NCBI RefSeq assembly: GCF_008806345.1 | Contig: NZ_VZZJ01000006.1 | Span: 62,001-126,000, forward strand | DNA from: Methylobacterium planeticum | Lineage (GTDB): Bacteria; Pseudomonadota; Alphaproteobacteria; Rhizobiales; Beijerinckiaceae | DNA length: 64,000 nucleotides | Direction of reading: 5' to 3' | In this document: one piece after another, positions 62,445 through 64,000 of the stretch | How the letters are laid out: every line of letters starts with the position of its first letter | Position numbering within the stretch: the first letter of the stretch is position 1 | Translations under genes and position numbers: made by a program | Notes under the pieces: model-generated | What the model was told of the DNA's origin: nothing | Seen by the model: the letters and a program-made list of their open reading frames with translations, nothing else | The model's database searches: none

Positions 62445-64000
62445 TCAGTCGGGCTTGCGCGGCTTCTTGCCGGCTTCGCGGGTGTGCTTGCCGGCGCGCG
62501 GGCTCTTGAAGCCTTTCGGGCCCTTGCGCTCGGGAGCCGGCCCTTCATTCCCGTTGAGGGCCTCGATCTGGATCTCCGGAGAGCCGTTGCGCGCGAAGGT
62601 CGCGGCGAAGCGGCTCGCGGCGTTGCCGCGCACCTCGAACTTCGTCTCCCGGTCGAAGATACGGATCGCGCCGATCTCCTGGCGGTCGATGCCGCCGCGA
62701 CGGGTCAGCATCGGCAGCAGGCGGCGCGGATCGGCATTGTCGCGCCGGCCGAGATTCAGCCGGAACCAGACCGCCGGGCCCATGGCATCGATGCGCTCGG
62801 CATCGGCGGGATCGTAGGGGAGTCGGCCGGTGGCGCGCCGCGGCCCGGTATCGCCCGGATCGGTGACGTCCTCGGGGGCGGGCAGGCGGGTGCGGTAGAC
62901 CTTGGCGAGCGCGGCCGCGAGCTCCTGCGGCGAGCGCTGGGCGAGCAGCGATTCGGCGATGGCCAGATCCTCCTCGGCCGGCGGCTCGGTAAAGAGCGGA
63001 TCCTTGAGCATGCGCTCGCCGTCGAGCCGCCGGATCTCGTCGGCCGAAGGCGGGCCGGCCCATTCCGGCGTGATCTTGGCGACCGCCAGCATCTGCTCGG
63101 CGCGGCGGCGGCGGGAGTTCGGCACGAGGAGCACGCTCGTGCCCTTGCGGCCGGCACGGCCGGTGCGGCCGCTCCGGTGCTGCAGGACCTCGGCGTCGTG
63201 GGGCAGGTCGGCGTGGATGACGAGGCTCAGCGTCGGCAGGTCGATGCCGCGGGCGGCGACGTCGGTGGCGACGCAGACCCGCGCCCGGCCATCCCGGAGC
63301 GCCTGCAAGGCCGCGTTGCGCTCGCCCTGCCCGAGCTCGCCCGAGAGGGCGACGGCCGAGAAGCCGCGCTCGGTCAGTCCGGCCTGGAGGTGGCGCACGG
63401 CGTTGCGGGTGTTGCAGAACACGATCGCGGTCGGCGCGTCGGCCTCGCGCAGGACGTTCAGCACCACGTGCTCGATCTCGCGCGGGACGACGCGGATCGC
63501 CCGGTAGGCGATGTCGGCATGGCCGCGCTCCTGCCCCTTCACGGCGATGCGCAGGGCATCGCGCTGGTAGCGCTCGGCGAGGGCCGCGATGGCCTTGGGC
63601 AGCGTCGCGGAGAACAGCAGGGTGCTGCGGGTCTCAGGGGTCTGCGAGAGGATGAACTCGAGGTCGTCCCGGAAGCCGAGGTCGAGCATCTCGTCGGCCT
63701 CGTCGAGGATCGCGGCACGCAGGGCGCGCGTGTCGAGGTTGCGCCGCTCGATATGGTCGCGCAGGCGCCCCGGCGTGCCGACCACGATGTGGGCGCCCTC
63801 GGCGAGCGCCCGATGCTCCCGGCGCGGGTCCATGCCGCCGACGCAGGCGATCACGCGGGCCCCGGCCTTGGCGTAGAGCCAGGACAATTCGCGGTGGACC
63901 TGAAGCGCCAATTCGCGCGTCGGCGCGATCACGAGGGCGAGCGGTGCGGCGGCCGGCGGCAGGGATTCGGCCTCGCCGAGGAGCGTCGACGCGATGGCGA
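62445..64000 (-). CDS. DEAD-box RNA helicase with DbpA-like domain, N-terminus missing
   Basis: The gene runs off the right edge; about 518 codons are present, lacking motif Q and Walker A. Visible are motif Ia APTRELALQ, Ib GTPGR, II DEAD, III SAT, and the second RecA domain ending HRSGRTGRAGRKG (motif VI). A linker and a DbpA-type RNA-binding domain (WFRLNLGRRDNADPRRLLPM; IGAIRIFDRETKFEVRG) follow, then a Lys/Arg-rich tail (KGPKGFKSPRAGKHTREAGK). DbpA-like domains bind structured rRNA, so a role in ribosome assembly or cold adaptation is likely. Confidence 0.92.
   Translation of the reverse strand, partial: AIASTLLGEAESLPPAAAPLALVIAPTRELALQVHRELSWLYAKAGARVIACVGGMDPRREHRALAEGAHIVVGTPGRLRDHIERRNLDTRALRAAILDEADEMLDLGFRDDLEFILSQTPETRSTLLFSATLPKAIAALAERYQRDALRIAVKGQERGHADIAYRAIRVVPREIEHVVLNVLREADAPTAIVFCNTRNAVRHLQAGLTERGFSAVALSGELGQGERNAALQALRDGRARVCVATDVAARGIDLPTLSLVIHADLPHDAEVLQHRSGRTGRAGRKGTSVLLVPNSRRRRAEQMLAVAKITPEWAGPPSADEIRRLDGERMLKDPLFTEPPAEEDLAIAESLLAQRSPQELAAALAKVYRTRLPAPEDVTDPGDTGPRRATGRLPYDPADAERIDAMGPAVWFRLNLGRRDNADPRRLLPMLTRRGGIDRQEIGAIRIFDRETKFEVRGNAASRFAATFARNGSPEIQIEALNGNEGPAPERKGPKGFKSPRAGKHTREAGKKPRKPD

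Noticed and set aside
1..64000. CRISPR arrays, prophage, insertion sequences or rRNA genes
   Set aside because: No regularly spaced identical short repeats with unique spacers, no transposase, integrase or phage structural frames, and no rRNA-like sequence were seen.

Overview
The window is uniformly GC-rich (about 70%) and densely coded on both strands. Its gene set (DUF2865, DUF1236 and DUF2059 secreted proteins, an EcfG-type sigma factor with a NepR-like segment, a YafK-type L,D-transpeptidase, class II DAHP synthase, short PSD/PssA pair) points to an alphaproteobacterium of the order Hyphomicrobiales. Methylobacteriaceae is my best guess, by inference only. No phage, transposase, plasmid or CRISPR signature was seen, and the region reads as chromosomal core plus lineage-specific genes. 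Protein functions were recognised from motifs and remembered family patterns; no database was searched.

Layout. 0-9 kb: the 3' part of an RND efflux permease, phosphoglycolate phosphatase, ribose-5-phosphate isomerase, a DUF2059 secreted protein, an O-antigen-ligase-like membrane protein overlapping glutathione reductase, and a small protein resembling only region 1.1 of primary sigma factors. 9-23 kb: a chemoreceptor, class II DAHP synthase, cysS, creA, a DUF2865 protein, a very Pro/Arg-rich OmpA-domain protein, a 0.66-kb array of ~173-bp repeats, an MFS transporter, a methyltransferase, gltX and tRNA-Val(CAC). 23-35 kb: an orphan RND adaptor, an anchored cupredoxin, a GGDEF-EAL protein, a 28-residue membrane peptide, a LOG-family protein, a LysM protein, an ATM1-type ABC exporter, psd-pssA and a frameshifted mscL. 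35-38 kb: a general-stress-response patch with a NepR-like small protein, a DUF1236 protein and a NepR-EcfG fusion, then a class II glutamine amidotransferase.

38-49.3 kb is one minus-strand respiratory operon with most junctions overlapping by 1-4 bases: alternative complex III (actA, actB, a fused actC-actD, actE, actF), a small membrane protein, and a caa3-type, A2-subfamily cytochrome oxidase (coxB, coxA, coxC, subunit IV). Together they would take electrons from quinol to oxygen without a bc1 complex. 49.6-64 kb: an ABC-type protein with lost ATPase motifs, an L,D-transpeptidase, an MBL-fold hydrolase, an amino acid permease, a DJ-1/PfpI protein, a TenA-like protein, a two-component pair, two unrecognised proteins and the 3' part of a DEAD-box helicase.

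The most unusual themes are regulatory. The EcfG-like sigma factor carries its own NepR-like segment, a second NepR-like protein lies 0.8 kb away, and GGAAC-N16/17-CGTT elements stand in front of a DUF2865 gene and a 28-codon gene. The isolated region-1.1 protein and the degenerate ABC protein are the other candidates for new biology.
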